DNA of 64,000 nt from Bacteroidales bacterium UBA4116 (GCA_002381645.1 DFXE01000007.1:11650-75649), one strand, 5' to 3'. Numbered from the stretch's first letter, positions 35,734 through 45,949 are shown. Notes: generated by a model not told the origin, from the letters alone. Numbers and translations are program-made.

Positions 35734-36498
35734 ATGAGAAATATATTCAAATATCTTAAAGTATATGCCCAGAATATCTATTTCTTTATAAAAGAAAAGA
35801 TAAAGCCTTCAAAAATCAATAATGAATACGAAATACCTATTATAATAAATAACTATAATAGACTAACAACATTAAAAAAACTTATTGAAGCGTTAACAAG
35901 CAGGGGATATAAAAATATATATATTATTGATAACAAATCAACCTATCCTCCTTTACTTGAATACTATCAGCAATGTCCGTTCACAATATACAAATTAAAA
36001 GAAAATCTTGGATTCAAAGCGTTATGGAAGTCTGAGCTTAAAAAGAAGTTTTGCAATGATTATTACGTATATACAGATTCCGACGTTGTTCCAGCCGATT
36101 ATTGCCCGGATAATTTCTTAGCACATTTCCATCGTATATTAAAAGAAAAACCATTTGCCAGAAAGATAGGTTTATCTTTGAGAATAGATAATCTACCTGA
36201 AAGTTACCATAATAAAGAAAAGGTTATTGAATGGGAAAGTCAATTTTATAAACATCCCGTAAGTAAGGAACTTTACCGTGCACCAATAGATACTACTTTT
36301 GCTTTATACAGGCCATATGTAGGATTAAGCCGTAGCCGGTTTGTAGAAGCTTACCGTACTGCTTATCCATATCAGGCAGAACACCTGCCGTGGTATGTCG
36401 ATACTGCCCATATGCCGGAAGAAGAGAAATATTACATATCCCATTGTACACAAAAAACAGAATGGAGTGAAATAGCATTAATGGGGAAAAATAAGTAA
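35734..36498 (+). CDS. Glycosyltransferase, GT2-like
   Basis: 254 residues. The fold starts with IPIIINNYNRLTTLKKLIEA (~30-49), then IYIIDNKSTYPP and NLGFKALW. The DxD-like motif YTDSDVVP lies at ~111-118, as in GT-A enzymes. It is the third gene of the plus-strand glycan trio. Its stop is only 2 bases from the stop of the convergent kinase gene, so the two half-loci are tail to tail with no room for a terminator. Confidence 0.82.
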   Translation: MRNIFKYLKVYAQNIYFFIKEKIKPSKINNEYEIPIIINNYNRLTTLKKLIEALTSRGYKNIYIIDNKSTYPPLLEYYQQCPFTIYKLKENLGFKALWKSELKKKFCNDYYVYTDSDVVPADYCPDNFLAHFHRILKEKPFARKIGLSLRIDNLPESYHNKEKVIEWESQFYKHPVSKELYRAPIDTTFALYRPYVGLSRSRFVEAYRTAYPYQAEHLPWYVDTAHMPEEEKYYISHCTQKTEWSEIALMGKNK

Positions 36499-36500
36499 TG

Positions 36501-37241
36501 TTATATCTCAAAAGGTATTTCTCTCTTTCTTTTAAATTTTTCCCAGAATTTATTACGATAATACAATACCCAGTTTGTGCATTGCACCTTATCAGCTTTA
36601 CGTTGTTGGGCATATTCGCTTGCTATCAAACGAAACATATCCTCTTTCCCCCATAAACGGGCAAAATTTGCACATCCTTTTTCTATGGAAACCGGAGCAA
36701 ATTCCATTCGGTTAATATCGATAAGACTGAATTCTGCACCGCCTGGTATTTCTTTAAATAATATATTTCCAGGAGAATAATCTTTATGATAAACCTCAGC
36801 TTTATGCAATAAGGCAGTGTAATTAGCAAATGATCTTATTATATCTTTACGAGGATCATCAAGTAAGCCGTCACCAAATTCATACATATTTCTGGTATAA
36901 GAACACTGTAAACTGATAAAATAACTATAATGAAGAAGTCCCCCTTTCTTCAATTCAACATAACCGACAGGCTCAGGCGTATTAAAACCTTTATCTAACA
37001 ACTTGAGAGCATAATGATAGGCCCTTGAAGCTTTGGGAGGTCTGAAAAATGTATAAATCAACCGGTTAAATAAATTGGGTATTTTGTATTGCTTAACATT
37101 CAACTCCATATATTGAACAGCAAACACCTTTATTATATTACGTCCTGCATGTATAGTCGTACCTTCCTTATCGAAATTCTGATGTATATGCTTAACAAAT
37201 GAAGCATATTTATCATATCTGGGATTTACAACTATCTTCAT
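36501..37241 (-). CDS. LPS sugar kinase, InaA/Kdo-kinase family
   Basis: A 246-residue protein-kinase-like fold. The catalytic loop HKDYSPGNILF (~156-166) and the metal-binding LIDINRMEF (~178-186, D in place of the DFG Asp) identify the WaaP/KdkA/InaA group. Such enzymes phosphorylate Kdo or heptose in the LPS core on the cytoplasmic face. The ATG overlaps the upstream GT9 stop by 4 bases (ATGA), so it is translationally coupled with it. Confidence 0.85.
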   Translation of the reverse strand: MKIVVNPRYDKYASFVKHIHQNFDKEGTTIHAGRNIIKVFAVQYMELNVKQYKIPNLFNRLIYTFFRPPKASRAYHYALKLLDKGFNTPEPVGYVELKKGGLLHYSYFISLQCSYTRNMYEFGDGLLDDPRKDIIRSFANYTALLHKAEVYHKDYSPGNILFKEIPGGAEFSLIDINRMEFAPVSIEKGCANFARLWGKEDMFRLIASEYAQQRKADKVQCTNWVLYYRNKFWEKFKRKREIPFEI

Positions 37242-38269
37242 CCAGCTAATGCATCATTAACTTTACAAACTATTTGTTCAGGTGATAACTGAGTCAGGCA
37301 GGCCCAGTCCCCTCTGAAGCAAGGTTTCTCACCAAACACAGAACAAGGCCGGCAGGATAATTTGATCTGAATGGCATCACTTAGCTGCTGATGATACCCG
37401 TAAAATCCAGCATAAGGATGAGTAGCGCCCCAGACCGACAATACCCTTGTTCCCACCAACGAAGCAAAATGCATGTTTGCCGAATCCATACAAAGTAAAA
37501 TATCCAACTTACTGATCAAAGCCAGTTCACTATCCAAAGAATAACGGCCCACAACACTTTTTACCTGCGGATATTTTGAGGCCCATCCTTGAATAATAAC
37601 CTCTTCCTCACCTTTGCCTCCTAATAAAAATATGGTATTTATTTCATGTTTAGTTAAAGCTGAAATAACTTTTTCCATTTCTTCTACCGGATATATTTTA
37701 CCCCTGTGTTTAGCAAAAGGTGCTATACCAATCCATTTACCCACTTTTTCACCCGTAAGATCCTTCAGAAGCAAGCAACTCGCCTTTTTCACTTCAAAAA
37801 GAGATTGAAAACTATCTACATAGTTTAATCCGGCTTTTATGAACACATCAGCATAACGATCAATTACAGGACGCAAAGGCTTAAGTTTTTTATTTGTTCT
37901 GGCTGTTAACTGTTTTCTTTCTTTTCGGGCTTTATTTAATATAAATATGTTTTTACCCCTTAAGCGAAATAGGGTACGAATAATAATTGTCCTTAATACA
38001 TTGTGTAGATCTAAAACAGTATCATAGTCATATTTTGAGAAAGCCCAAGCAAAACGTAGAAGTCCTTTTAAGGATTTCTCAGAACCTTGCGTATTTATTC
38101 CGATCACTTCCACATTGGAAGGCCTGTTCATAAAGACAGGCATAAGAAATGCCTGTGTTAAAACAGTAAAGGAATCATCCGGATTAGCTTTAGCAGCAGA
38201 ATAGACTACAGGAATAGTCATGGCAACATCTCCTATTGCCGAAAGCCTGATTACTAATATTTTCGCCAT
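37238..38269 (-). CDS. Glycosyltransferase family 9 (heptosyltransferase-like)
   Basis: 343 residues with the ADP-heptose:LPS heptosyltransferase fold. The N-terminal VIRLSAIGDVAMTIPVV (~5-21) is typical. The C-terminal half has GIAPFAKHRGKIYP and LLCMDSANMHFASLVGTRVLSVWGAT, with the donor-binding D-S-xxxH pattern. It probably adds a sugar to the inner LPS core. The ATG shares a base with the DUF4254 stop (TAATG). Confidence 0.9.
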   Translation of the reverse strand: MAKILVIRLSAIGDVAMTIPVVYSAAKANPDDSFTVLTQAFLMPVFMNRPSNVEVIGINTQGSEKSLKGLLRFAWAFSKYDYDTVLDLHNVLRTIIIRTLFRLRGKNIFILNKARKERKQLTARTNKKLKPLRPVIDRYADVFIKAGLNYVDSFQSLFEVKKASCLLLKDLTGEKVGKWIGIAPFAKHRGKIYPVEEMEKVISALTKHEINTIFLLGGKGEEEVIIQGWASKYPQVKSVVGRYSLDSELALISKLDILLCMDSANMHFASLVGTRVLSVWGATHPYAGFYGYHQQLSDAIQIKLSCRPCSVFGEKPCFRGDWACLTQLSPEQIVCKVNDALAG

Positions 38270-38874
38270 TATTTATTACCGTAAAGCACAGGATTTAAAG
38301 ACGGATCGTTATACATTTTCATCTGTTTGTAAACTTTCATGTATTTTTTTCCATCCTTTATATCATCTAAGAGTTGATCCAGGGCAACAGATAGATCCTT
38401 TTTTTGTTCAAGCAATACCGATAACTTACGTTCACATTCCGCCCTGTGATTTTCATCTGCGTCCATACGAATAACTTCCTGCTGCATATGGTATATCTTG
38501 AGAGCCAAAATCGATAAACGATCTACTGCCCACGCAGGACTTTCTGTATTAAATGTAGCATCCGGAAGAATTTCCACATCTCTGTAAGTATCCAGAAAAT
38601 AACTGTCGATCAATTCAACCAGATCCGTACGATCCTGATTTGACTTATCAATACGTCGTTTGATTGTAAGCGCTTCAACCGGATCAATAGACGGATTACG
38701 GATAATATCCTCCATATGCCATTGTACCGTATCGATCCAGTTTTTCAAATACAAATAGTATTCAATAGTTTTCGGTTCGTAAGGATTATGTATATGTGCA
38801 TCAATATTATCATACCGGTGATAATCATTAATGCTTTCCTCAAATATCCGGTAACTCATATTGCTAAAACTCAT
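38269..38874 (-). CDS. DUF4254 family protein
   Basis: 201 residues, helical, with His-rich helices near the start (NDYHRYDNIDAHIHNPYE) and no export signal. The family is known to me from Bacteroidales and delta-proteobacteria and commonly sits by GT9 genes, as here. It is first in the minus-strand trio DUF4254-GT9-kinase. Function is unknown; a helper role in LPS core assembly is suggested only by context. Confidence 0.85.
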   Translation of the reverse strand: MSFSNMSYRIFEESINDYHRYDNIDAHIHNPYEPKTIEYYLYLKNWIDTVQWHMEDIIRNPSIDPVEALTIKRRIDKSNQDRTDLVELIDSYFLDTYRDVEILPDATFNTESPAWAVDRLSILALKIYHMQQEVIRMDADENHRAECERKLSVLLEQKKDLSVALDQLLDDIKDGKKYMKVYKQMKMYNDPSLNPVLYGNK

Positions 38875-38905
38875 CTTATTACCCTTCCTGTTATTAATAT
38901 AACCG

Positions 38906-38913
38906 CAAATATA
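38906..38913 (-). promoter_or_regulatory. -7 promoter element for the DUF4254-GT9-kinase operon
   Basis: Minus strand TATATTTG fits TAnnTTTG and lies about 32 bases upstream of the ATG at 38874. Confidence 0.5.
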
Positions 38914-38951
38914 ATGACTCCAACTGAATAGTTTACTATTTGTATCAAGCT

Positions 38952-38995
38952 AAAAATGGCTCCTATCCAATATTTCACCGGATAAGAACCATTTA
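38952..38995 (-). terminator. Probable terminator of the tricorn-like gene
   Basis: A 13-bp stem with two mismatches (38956-38968 with 38980-38992) is followed by five T on the minus strand. It lies between the stop at 39046 and the DUF4254 promoter. Confidence 0.65.
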
Positions 38996-39045
38996 TACAG
39001 CAAACGTTTAGTATTAAATCAAACGTTTATCTTATTTATTGAATA

Positions 39046-42000
39046 TCATTTATTCCAGACACGTGGAGCCGGAACCTGTGGCAAAGGTTTACGGTTTTTA
39101 AGTTCTTTCATTATTTCCTCAATAGCCCGGTTCAATTGTTCATCTTCTCCGTTCCACTCTTTTACCGGATCATTATCCACCTCAATATCAGGGGCCACAC
39201 CATAATTCTCAATAATCCAGTCACCCGTTTTGGGATCATAACTGGTAAAGAAAGGAACACGCATATCCGTCCCGTCTATAAACGGCAAAGAGCTGCTTAT
39301 CCCTACTATCCCTCCCCAGGTACGGGTCCCGATCAGTTTACCAAGTCCCAAAGCGCAAAATCCCCAAGGAAAGAGATCACCGTCAGAAGCTGAATATTTA
39401 TTGATTAAACAAACCTTGGGACCAACCTGTACAGCATCAGGAATCGTACGTGTCCGGTTAGAACCACGATACATAGTGAGACGGTAAGGTTCGCGCGCAA
39501 GACGCTCAAGGATCATTGGCGAGACATTACCCCCTCCATTGGCACGATCGTCGATTATCAGACCTTCTTTATCCAGCTGGGGATAAAAATAACGTGAAAA
39601 TTCATTTAATCCTTCTACACCCATATCAGGTATATATACGTAACCCACTTTACCATTTGTTGCTTTATCAACTTTTCGGATATTTTCCTGTACCCAATTA
39701 TAATGATAAAGCGCATATTCACTGGCTAAAGGATTGATAACTATTTTACGTGCTCCGGAAAGCTGAGGTTTAGAATTCAACAAAAGTTCCGTTGGAACAT
39801 TAGCTTTCCCAACCAGAAGATTATACATATCTTTTACCGTATTCGTAGGAATACCGTCAATAGCTACAATATAATCGTTAACCCGGACTTCAATACCAGG
39901 CTCTGTCAAAGGAGAACGAAGGTCTTTACTCCAGGAAGCTCCCGGTAGTATTTTCTCTATTCGGAAAAATCCGCTACCGGCATGACGCGACACCTCTGCA
40001 CCTAAAAGCCCGGTCTGTATGCGCGACGGTTTATCGTATTCACCCGGATTAATATACGCATGTCCGACATTTAGTTCACCTATCATTTCGCCGATGATAT
40101 AATTCAGGTCGAGACGATTCTTCACATAAGGCAGCAATACTTCATATTTACGTTTCATTGCCATCCAGTCCACACCGTGCATATTTTCCAAATAGAAACC
40201 GTCACGCATACCCCGCCAGGCCTCATTGAATATTTGCGTCCATTCTTTTGGATAGTCCGTAGTGATCTTCATATTTGATAAGTTCACAGGATCTTTCAAC
40301 TCTATTTTTCCAGCCGGAAGGTTAGTAACGTATACATTAGAACGTCCTTTCATAAAAAACACTTTTTTATTTCCTGCTTCCACATACATTAAAGCTCCTT
40401 CAGCAACATCTTCCTGCTTCTGTTTTTTCAAATCAAAAAGCTTAGTACTCCCATTAACATAATAATATATTTTATCATTGGCAGCATAGAAATTGAAATA
40501 TCTCCCGGCAGGCAAAGGAAGTTTGATTATACGGTCAAGAATCCCGTCGGCATCAAAGATTACCAAAGAATCTTTCTTTTGAACTTCTTTAGATTTCTCT
40601 CCAACCCGGGCATCCTGAATAAGAAATGGAGAAGGAGTATCTTTTGATAAAAGCGCTAAGTACATACCACCCTGATTGGTATATGCATGATTCCATTCGG
40701 TCGAACTGTAAACCGGATTAAAATCACGGGCTGAGGTAAAAACAAGGTATTTGCCGTCAGCACTAAAAACCGGTGATGACGAATCATACCATTTATCTGT
40801 TACAGGATATTCTTTTTTAGATTCAATATGATAAACATATACAATATTAAAATCATTCTCTGCCAACCGGGCATAAGTAAGCCAGTTATTATCAGGCGAG
40901 AAATGCACACTGCGTATTTCACCAACAGGATCTTGTAATATTACGGTTACTTTGCGTCCAGCCACATCCAGTAAATTGATACGGTTCTTCCGATCTGTAT
41001 ATACAATCTTTTTACTATCGGGACTCCATTCGAAATCACGTATATAAGTATCATTATTCTTCGTTAGCTGAACAGGTTCTCCTCCTGATAGTTCCTGTAG
41101 GTACAATTCTGTTTCTCCTGTCGCATCAGAAATATAAGCAATGTATTTACCGTCAGGTGACCATTGTGCATTACGTTCATGTACACCAGGTGTACGGGTA
41201 ATGTTTTTGGTCACACCTTTTTCTGCCGGAAGATCAAACACCTCACCGCGGGCGGTTACCATCAGACGTTCACCTTCAGGAGACAGACTAACTGCCGTTA
41301 CATAAGATACACCATCTTTAATCTCACTCCGGGCATAAATATTATCAGACGACAACGTTATATTAACCTTCTGAGGTTTACGGTCGGTTGTATTCATTTT
41401 ATAAATGTAACCTCCATTTTCAAAAACGATCGTATTGCCATGAATACTCGGAAATTTCACATCGTAATCTGTGAAATCAGTTACCTTTTCAGTTTGTTTG
41501 GTTAAGGTATTATAAACGAATATATTCATCGTACGGTCGCGATCTGAAATAAAGAAGATATTATCCCCATTCCACATAGGCATAATATCCTGCGCATCGT
41601 TATTTGTTATATTATCAACCGTTTTTCTTACCGGATCAAATACCCATATATCATCCGCCATTCCGCCTTTATAGTATTTCCAGGTACGAAACTCACGCAT
41701 TACACGGTTATAGGCCAATTTCGTTCCATCAGGAGAATAACTGCAGAAACCGCCTTCTGGCAAAGGAATAGCCTGTGAGAGCCCCCCTTCATTGCCAACG
41801 GTATATAATTTCCCGTCAAAGCCCGAACTGATACGATTACGATACACTATATTTTTCCCGTCGGGTGTCCATGTCATCACAATATTGTTCGGGCCCATCC
41901 TGTCACCTAGGTCATCACGCGCATTTGTAGCGGTATAGGTAATTCGCAAAGGCTCCCCTCCTGCAGAGGGAATCGTATAAACTTCCGTGTTCCCGTCGTA

Positions 42001-42249
42001 TTGCCCGGTAAAGGCAATGGTCTTACCATCGGGAGAAAATCGTGGAAACATTTCATAACCCACATGGGAAGTCAACCGTGAAGCTTCACCTCCATTAACA
42101 GACACTTTATATAAGTCGCCGGCATATGAGAATACGATCTCATTGCCATTGGTAGCCGGAAAACGTAACAACCGCGCTTCGTCGGATGCAAAAGCAGTAG
42201 AAAAAATTCCGGTAAAAATGATAAATGAAAGAATAGCAGTTTTACGCAT
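39046..42249 (-). CDS. Tricorn-like S41 protease, periplasmic
   Basis: 1067 residues with a signal peptide (MRKTAILSFIIFTGIFSTAFA). Two beta-propellers of WD40/PD40 type (~25-600; repeats such as MFPRFSPDGKTIAF and RNAQWSPDGKYIAY) are followed by a tricorn C1-type helical region, a PDZ domain (~770-850) and the S41 protease domain. ANGGGN is near 940 and the nucleophile Ser lies in KYSASDGDLFP (~970). It probably degrades peptides in the periplasm. A promoter element lies 24 bases upstream, so it can be expressed apart from the lolE-like gene before it. Confidence 0.92.
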   Translation of the reverse strand: MRKTAILSFIIFTGIFSTAFASDEARLLRFPATNGNEIVFSYAGDLYKVSVNGGEASRLTSHVGYEMFPRFSPDGKTIAFTGQYDGNTEVYTIPSAGGEPLRITYTATNARDDLGDRMGPNNIVMTWTPDGKNIVYRNRISSGFDGKLYTVGNEGGLSQAIPLPEGGFCSYSPDGTKLAYNRVMREFRTWKYYKGGMADDIWVFDPVRKTVDNITNNDAQDIMPMWNGDNIFFISDRDRTMNIFVYNTLTKQTEKVTDFTDYDVKFPSIHGNTIVFENGGYIYKMNTTDRKPQKVNITLSSDNIYARSEIKDGVSYVTAVSLSPEGERLMVTARGEVFDLPAEKGVTKNITRTPGVHERNAQWSPDGKYIAYISDATGETELYLQELSGGEPVQLTKNNDTYIRDFEWSPDSKKIVYTDRKNRINLLDVAGRKVTVILQDPVGEIRSVHFSPDNNWLTYARLAENDFNIVYVYHIESKKEYPVTDKWYDSSSPVFSADGKYLVFTSARDFNPVYSSTEWNHAYTNQGGMYLALLSKDTPSPFLIQDARVGEKSKEVQKKDSLVIFDADGILDRIIKLPLPAGRYFNFYAANDKIYYYVNGSTKLFDLKKQKQEDVAEGALMYVEAGNKKVFFMKGRSNVYVTNLPAGKIELKDPVNLSNMKITTDYPKEWTQIFNEAWRGMRDGFYLENMHGVDWMAMKRKYEVLLPYVKNRLDLNYIIGEMIGELNVGHAYINPGEYDKPSRIQTGLLGAEVSRHAGSGFFRIEKILPGASWSKDLRSPLTEPGIEVRVNDYIVAIDGIPTNTVKDMYNLLVGKANVPTELLLNSKPQLSGARKIVINPLASEYALYHYNWVQENIRKVDKATNGKVGYVYIPDMGVEGLNEFSRYFYPQLDKEGLIIDDRANGGGNVSPMILERLAREPYRLTMYRGSNRTRTIPDAVQVGPKVCLINKYSASDGDLFPWGFCALGLGKLIGTRTWGGIVGISSSLPFIDGTDMRVPFFTSYDPKTGDWIIENYGVAPDIEVDNDPVKEWNGEDEQLNRAIEEIMKELKNRKPLPQVPAPRVWNK

Positions 42250-42272
42250 AAGCTTTTCGATTAAGTTATGCG

Positions 42273-42280
42273 CAAATGTA
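42273..42280 (-). promoter_or_regulatory. -7 promoter element for the tricorn-like gene
   Basis: Minus strand TACATTTG fits TAnnTTTG, in the 42-base gap behind the permease gene. Confidence 0.5.
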
Positions 42281-42291
42281 ATGAAAAAAGC

Positions 42292-43509
42292 TTAGGATAA
42301 CCAACGGTTACCCAAACGGTATACAGGATACCAGGCGGCAAGAAACCCAATAGAGAGAACGGTTATCAATACAACAAACACATCATTAAATGATACCCGC
42401 ACCGGATAACTATCAATAACAAAAGCACCTTCCGCGCCCATTTTAATCAATCCCAATTCTTGTTGAAGCAAGCAAAGAACAAGTCCGGTCAGAATACCAA
42501 TTACAGCACCAAAACCGGAAATCATCCAACCTTCAAAAAGAAATATCCGACGTATCAGGGAGTCGTTAGCACCGAGGTTCCGTAGCGTTATCACATCCTT
42601 TTGCTTTTCGATCATCAGCATTGAAAGAGAACCTATAACATTAAACAAAGCAATGGCAAGAATAAAACAAAGAATTAAAAAAGTCATCCACTTTTCAATC
42701 TGCATCATTTTAAATGAAGCTTCCTGTTGTTCAAATCTGTTTTTTATATCAAATTGATCACCTAACAATGTGCGGATTGTCTTCTTCACAGCATCAACGT
42801 TGGCACCTTCTCTTAATTTTATTTCAAGTGCAGAAACTTCATCTTCATATGTAAATAAATTTCGGGCTGAAGAGAGTGGTACAATAGCATATTCTTCATC
42901 GTATACCTGTTGGTTGATACGAAATACAGCTCCGATATAAGCATATTCAAGGTTGAACGATGTGGCAGGATTAGCAAGATTTACGTTTTCGTCGCGTTTT
43001 GGAGCGTATAATTCCAAAGGGGAAGTAAATCCTGCATTTACGCCCAGAGCAGCTGCCAGTCCAATGCCCAGTGTAGCATACGGCGTTATTTCATCTGCTA
43101 ACACAAATTCACCGTCTACTAATACGCTGTCTATCCTGGTAAGATGTTTATAGTTTTCGTCTACCCCTTTTACCATTCCTATAACCTGACGGTCCCTGTA
43201 TTGGATTAATGCATAATCCTGCACGACTTCACTTATGGAAATTATATCCGGTACTTCTTTTAGTTTATCAATTTCATGAAAAGGTTGGAAAACTTTTCCT
43301 GTTTTTGGGGTCACCTTCAGGTCTGGATCAAAACTGCTGAACATGGAAGCGACGAGGTCATTAAAACCATTAAAAACAGATAATGCACAGATCAGCGCAA
43401 TCGTAGCAACTACCACACCGCATACCGATACCATTGAAATAATATTAATGGCATTGTGCGATTTTTTAGAAAAAAGGTACCGTCGGGCTATGAAAAATGA
43501 AACATTCAT
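42292..43509 (-). CDS. Lipoprotein-releasing ABC permease (LolC/LolE-like)
   Basis: 405 residues, FtsX/MacB-type permease. One N-terminal helix (~20-45) is followed by a large periplasmic domain (~50-270) and three C-terminal helices (~275-400; LFNVIGSLSMLMIEKQKD, VITLRNLGANDSLIRRIFL). With an ATPase (LolD, not in the window) it would extract lipoproteins from the inner membrane. The gene follows rbfA by 3 bases. Confidence 0.88.
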   Translation of the reverse strand: MNVSFFIARRYLFSKKSHNAINIISMVSVCGVVVATIALICALSVFNGFNDLVASMFSSFDPDLKVTPKTGKVFQPFHEIDKLKEVPDIISISEVVQDYALIQYRDRQVIGMVKGVDENYKHLTRIDSVLVDGEFVLADEITPYATLGIGLAAALGVNAGFTSPLELYAPKRDENVNLANPATSFNLEYAYIGAVFRINQQVYDEEYAIVPLSSARNLFTYEDEVSALEIKLREGANVDAVKKTIRTLLGDQFDIKNRFEQQEASFKMMQIEKWMTFLILCFILAIALFNVIGSLSMLMIEKQKDVITLRNLGANDSLIRRIFLFEGWMISGFGAVIGILTGLVLCLLQQELGLIKMGAEGAFVIDSYPVRVSFNDVFVVLITVLSIGFLAAWYPVYRLGNRWLS

Positions 43510-43512
43510 TTC

Positions 43513-43848
43513 TCACTTATTCAACAGTTTATCAATATTTTCGATATAATCTAACGAATCGTCGATAAAAAAGGATAGATCAGGGATGATCCGAAGCTGG
43601 TTACGAACCCGTTGTCCCAGATCATAGCGGATTGCTTTGGTATTTGTCCGTATGGCTTCCAGTAATTCTTCTCCCCTTTCCGAAGGAAAAATACTTAAAT
43701 AAGCCTTTGCTACGCTAAGGTCGGGACTTACCCTTACAGTACTTACGGATATTAACGTTCCGGGCATGCCCTGGGTTTGTTTCTGGAATATATCTCCCAA
43801 TTCTTTTTGAAGGAGACGTCCTATTTTATTTAATCTCTTGCTTTCCAT
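43513..43848 (-). CDS. rbfA: 30S ribosome-binding factor A
   Basis: 111 residues, KH-type fold, which helps 16S rRNA 5'-end maturation of the 30S subunit. The pattern RLNKIGRLLQKELGDIF, then STVRVSPDLSVAKAYLSIFP, is typical. It lies between the O-methyltransferase and the LolC/E permease in one operon. Confidence 0.93.
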   Translation of the reverse strand: MESKRLNKIGRLLQKELGDIFQKQTQGMPGTLISVSTVRVSPDLSVAKAYLSIFPSERGEELLEAIRTNTKAIRYDLGQRVRNQLRIIPDLSFFIDDSLDYIENIDKLLNK

Positions 43849-43860
43849 GACTTTTCCTTT

Positions 43861-44496
43861 TTATTTCTTCCACATTATCGTAAGGCCGTCACGTAAAGGT
43901 AATATAACTTTTTCAATACGTGAGTCTCGTTTTATCTTTTCATTGAAATTAATGATCCCGATCGTTTGTTTATCCGAAGGTTGGGGGGGGTCCGTCACCT
44001 TCCCGTCCCACAGGATATTATCAGCCAAAATAATGCCACCTTTCCTTACATAAGGAAACACCAGGTCGTAATATTCAGCATAAAGACGCTTGTCAGCGTC
44101 AATAAAAACCATATCAAATGTCTCGTTCAACATAGGTATAATATCCATGGCATCACCAAAAAAGACTTTTACTTTTTCTTTATCGGGTGATTTCGACAAG
44201 TATTTCATAATAAAATCTTCCATCTCATCATTGATTTCGATCGAATAGATCCGCGCATCATTATCAATACCTTCTGCCATACATAAAGTAGCATAGCCGG
44301 TATATGTTCCGATTTCGAGAATCCGTTTCGGCCGGATCATCCGGCAAAGCATTTTAAGGATACGTCCCTGTAAATGCCCCGATAACATACGCGGACGTAA
44401 GAGGTTTACATGGGCATCCCTGTTCAGTTCAGATAACAGGCTGCCCTCTTCATCAATATGAGACAGGATATAATCGTCTAACTCATCAAGCTTCAT
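43861..44496 (-). CDS. Class I O-methyltransferase (AdoMet-dependent)
   Basis: 211 residues of the catechol/caffeoyl-CoA O-methyltransferase family. SAM motif I is RILEIGTYTGYATLCMAEG (~57-75). The acidic ribose-binding Glu lies in YSIEIND, and the metal-site DMVFIDADKRLYAEYYD and ILADNILWDGKV are near 130-165. The substrate cannot be told from sequence. The ATG overlaps the pyk stop by 11 bases. Confidence 0.9.
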   Translation of the reverse strand: MKLDELDDYILSHIDEEGSLLSELNRDAHVNLLRPRMLSGHLQGRILKMLCRMIRPKRILEIGTYTGYATLCMAEGIDNDARIYSIEINDEMEDFIMKYLSKSPDKEKVKVFFGDAMDIIPMLNETFDMVFIDADKRLYAEYYDLVFPYVRKGGIILADNILWDGKVTDPPQPSDKQTIGIINFNEKIKRDSRIEKVILPLRDGLTIMWKK

Positions 44497-45949
44497 TCCG
44501 TTCTTTAAAAGTGGGGAGCGAATAGCTTTCAGCCGTATCCAGTACTTTGCCTACATTATTTATCTCAAGGAAAGTTGTACCTCCACCTTCGCCAAAGCTA
44601 CCACTCAGGTACGCCACCAGATTCTCCCGGTTAATATGTCCGCTATGGATCAGTTCATTCAACGCATCAAAGAAATATCCCCTACGGCTATCATTCCAGG
44701 GTTGGTAAACGCTCCAAACGCCGTAAGATAACGATAACATACGCGCCACGTCTTCTCTATAACAGATCGCGTATACGGGAGATGTACCACGGAAAGCAGC
44801 CAGATAGCGGGCAGTACGTCCGGTATGGCTATCCGTTATAATGGCTTTAACGTCAAGCTTAGAGGATGACTTAACAGCCTGTTTAGCCAAAAAAGATGTA
44901 ACATCAAGATCATTTCCTTGAAGCGGAACAGGAATATCATTGGCAGCCATTTTTGTCTTTTCCGCTTCATAGGCGACTTTCGACATGGTTTGGACGGCCT
45001 CAACCGGATACTTGCCATAAGCGGTTTCACCACTCAACATCAATGCATCTGTACGATAATAGATTGCATTGGCTATATCTGTCACCTCCGCACGGGTAGG
45101 ACGCGGATTATTGATCATCGAATGAAGCATCTGTGTAGCCACGATCACGGGTTTCTTTACCTCAACACATTTACGGATAAGGAAACGTTGTATGCCGGGT
45201 ATCTTTTCTGCGGGCACTTCTATCCCTAAATCACCACGGGCAATCATTATCCCATAAGCAGCTTCCAGTATTTCATCAATATTATCGACACCTTCCTGAT
45301 TTTCAATCTTAGCTATAATCTTAATAGAACTATTATGTTCGTCGAGTATACTTTGGATATCCAGTACGTCCTGCTTGCTGCGAACAAAAGAGTGAGCAAT
45401 AAAATCCAGATTATTTTCTATACAGTAAAGAATATTTTTCCTGTCTTTTTCAGTAAGAGAGGGCAAATTAATACGAACGCCTGGTACATTCACACTTTTA
45501 CGGCTCCCCAATACTGCATCATTCAACGCTTCGCAAACCAGGTATTCTGAAGTCTTTTCGACAACTTTTAAATCCAGATCACCGTCATCAATCAGCATAT
45601 CGTCACCCACTTTCATATCCGTCACAAAATTCGGATAGGATACATGTATCCACTCATGGGTTGTTTCCGATTCAGGATCGCCTTTCACTTTAACCTTGTC
45701 ACCCGTTTTAAATTCGATGGGGTTTTGAGCCACGGTCGTACGTATTTCCGGACCTTTGGTATCCATCAATATAGCTATTCTGTCGGATACCTCCCGTACA
45801 TTATTCACTATTTTATCGAACCCTTCATTATTAAGATGTGCAGAATTCATACGCACGACATTCATGCCCGATTTATATAATTCGCGCAGGAAATCAACCT
45901 CGCAACGCTGATCCGAAATGGTAGCAACAATCTTTGTATGCTTTAACAT
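44486..45949 (-). CDS. pyk: Pyruvate kinase
   Basis: 487 residues, which converts PEP and ADP to pyruvate and ATP. The N-terminal substrate motif is TKIVATISDQRC and RMNSAH (~34-39). The catalytic Lys is in IIAKIENQEGV (~215). The metal-binding loop MIARGDLGIEVP is at ~235-246, and MLSGETAYGKYPVEAV follows. The C-terminal regulatory domain is present. It is second in the aroQ-pyk-OMT-rbfA-lolE run. Confidence 0.96.
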   Translation of the reverse strand: MLKHTKIVATISDQRCEVDFLRELYKSGMNVVRMNSAHLNNEGFDKIVNNVREVSDRIAILMDTKGPEIRTTVAQNPIEFKTGDKVKVKGDPESETTHEWIHVSYPNFVTDMKVGDDMLIDDGDLDLKVVEKTSEYLVCEALNDAVLGSRKSVNVPGVRINLPSLTEKDRKNILYCIENNLDFIAHSFVRSKQDVLDIQSILDEHNSSIKIIAKIENQEGVDNIDEILEAAYGIMIARGDLGIEVPAEKIPGIQRFLIRKCVEVKKPVIVATQMLHSMINNPRPTRAEVTDIANAIYYRTDALMLSGETAYGKYPVEAVQTMSKVAYEAEKTKMAANDIPVPLQGNDLDVTSFLAKQAVKSSSKLDVKAIITDSHTGRTARYLAAFRGTSPVYAICYREDVARMLSLSYGVWSVYQPWNDSRRGYFFDALNELIHSGHINRENLVAYLSGSFGEGGGTTFLEINNVGKVLDTAESYSLPTFKERNEA

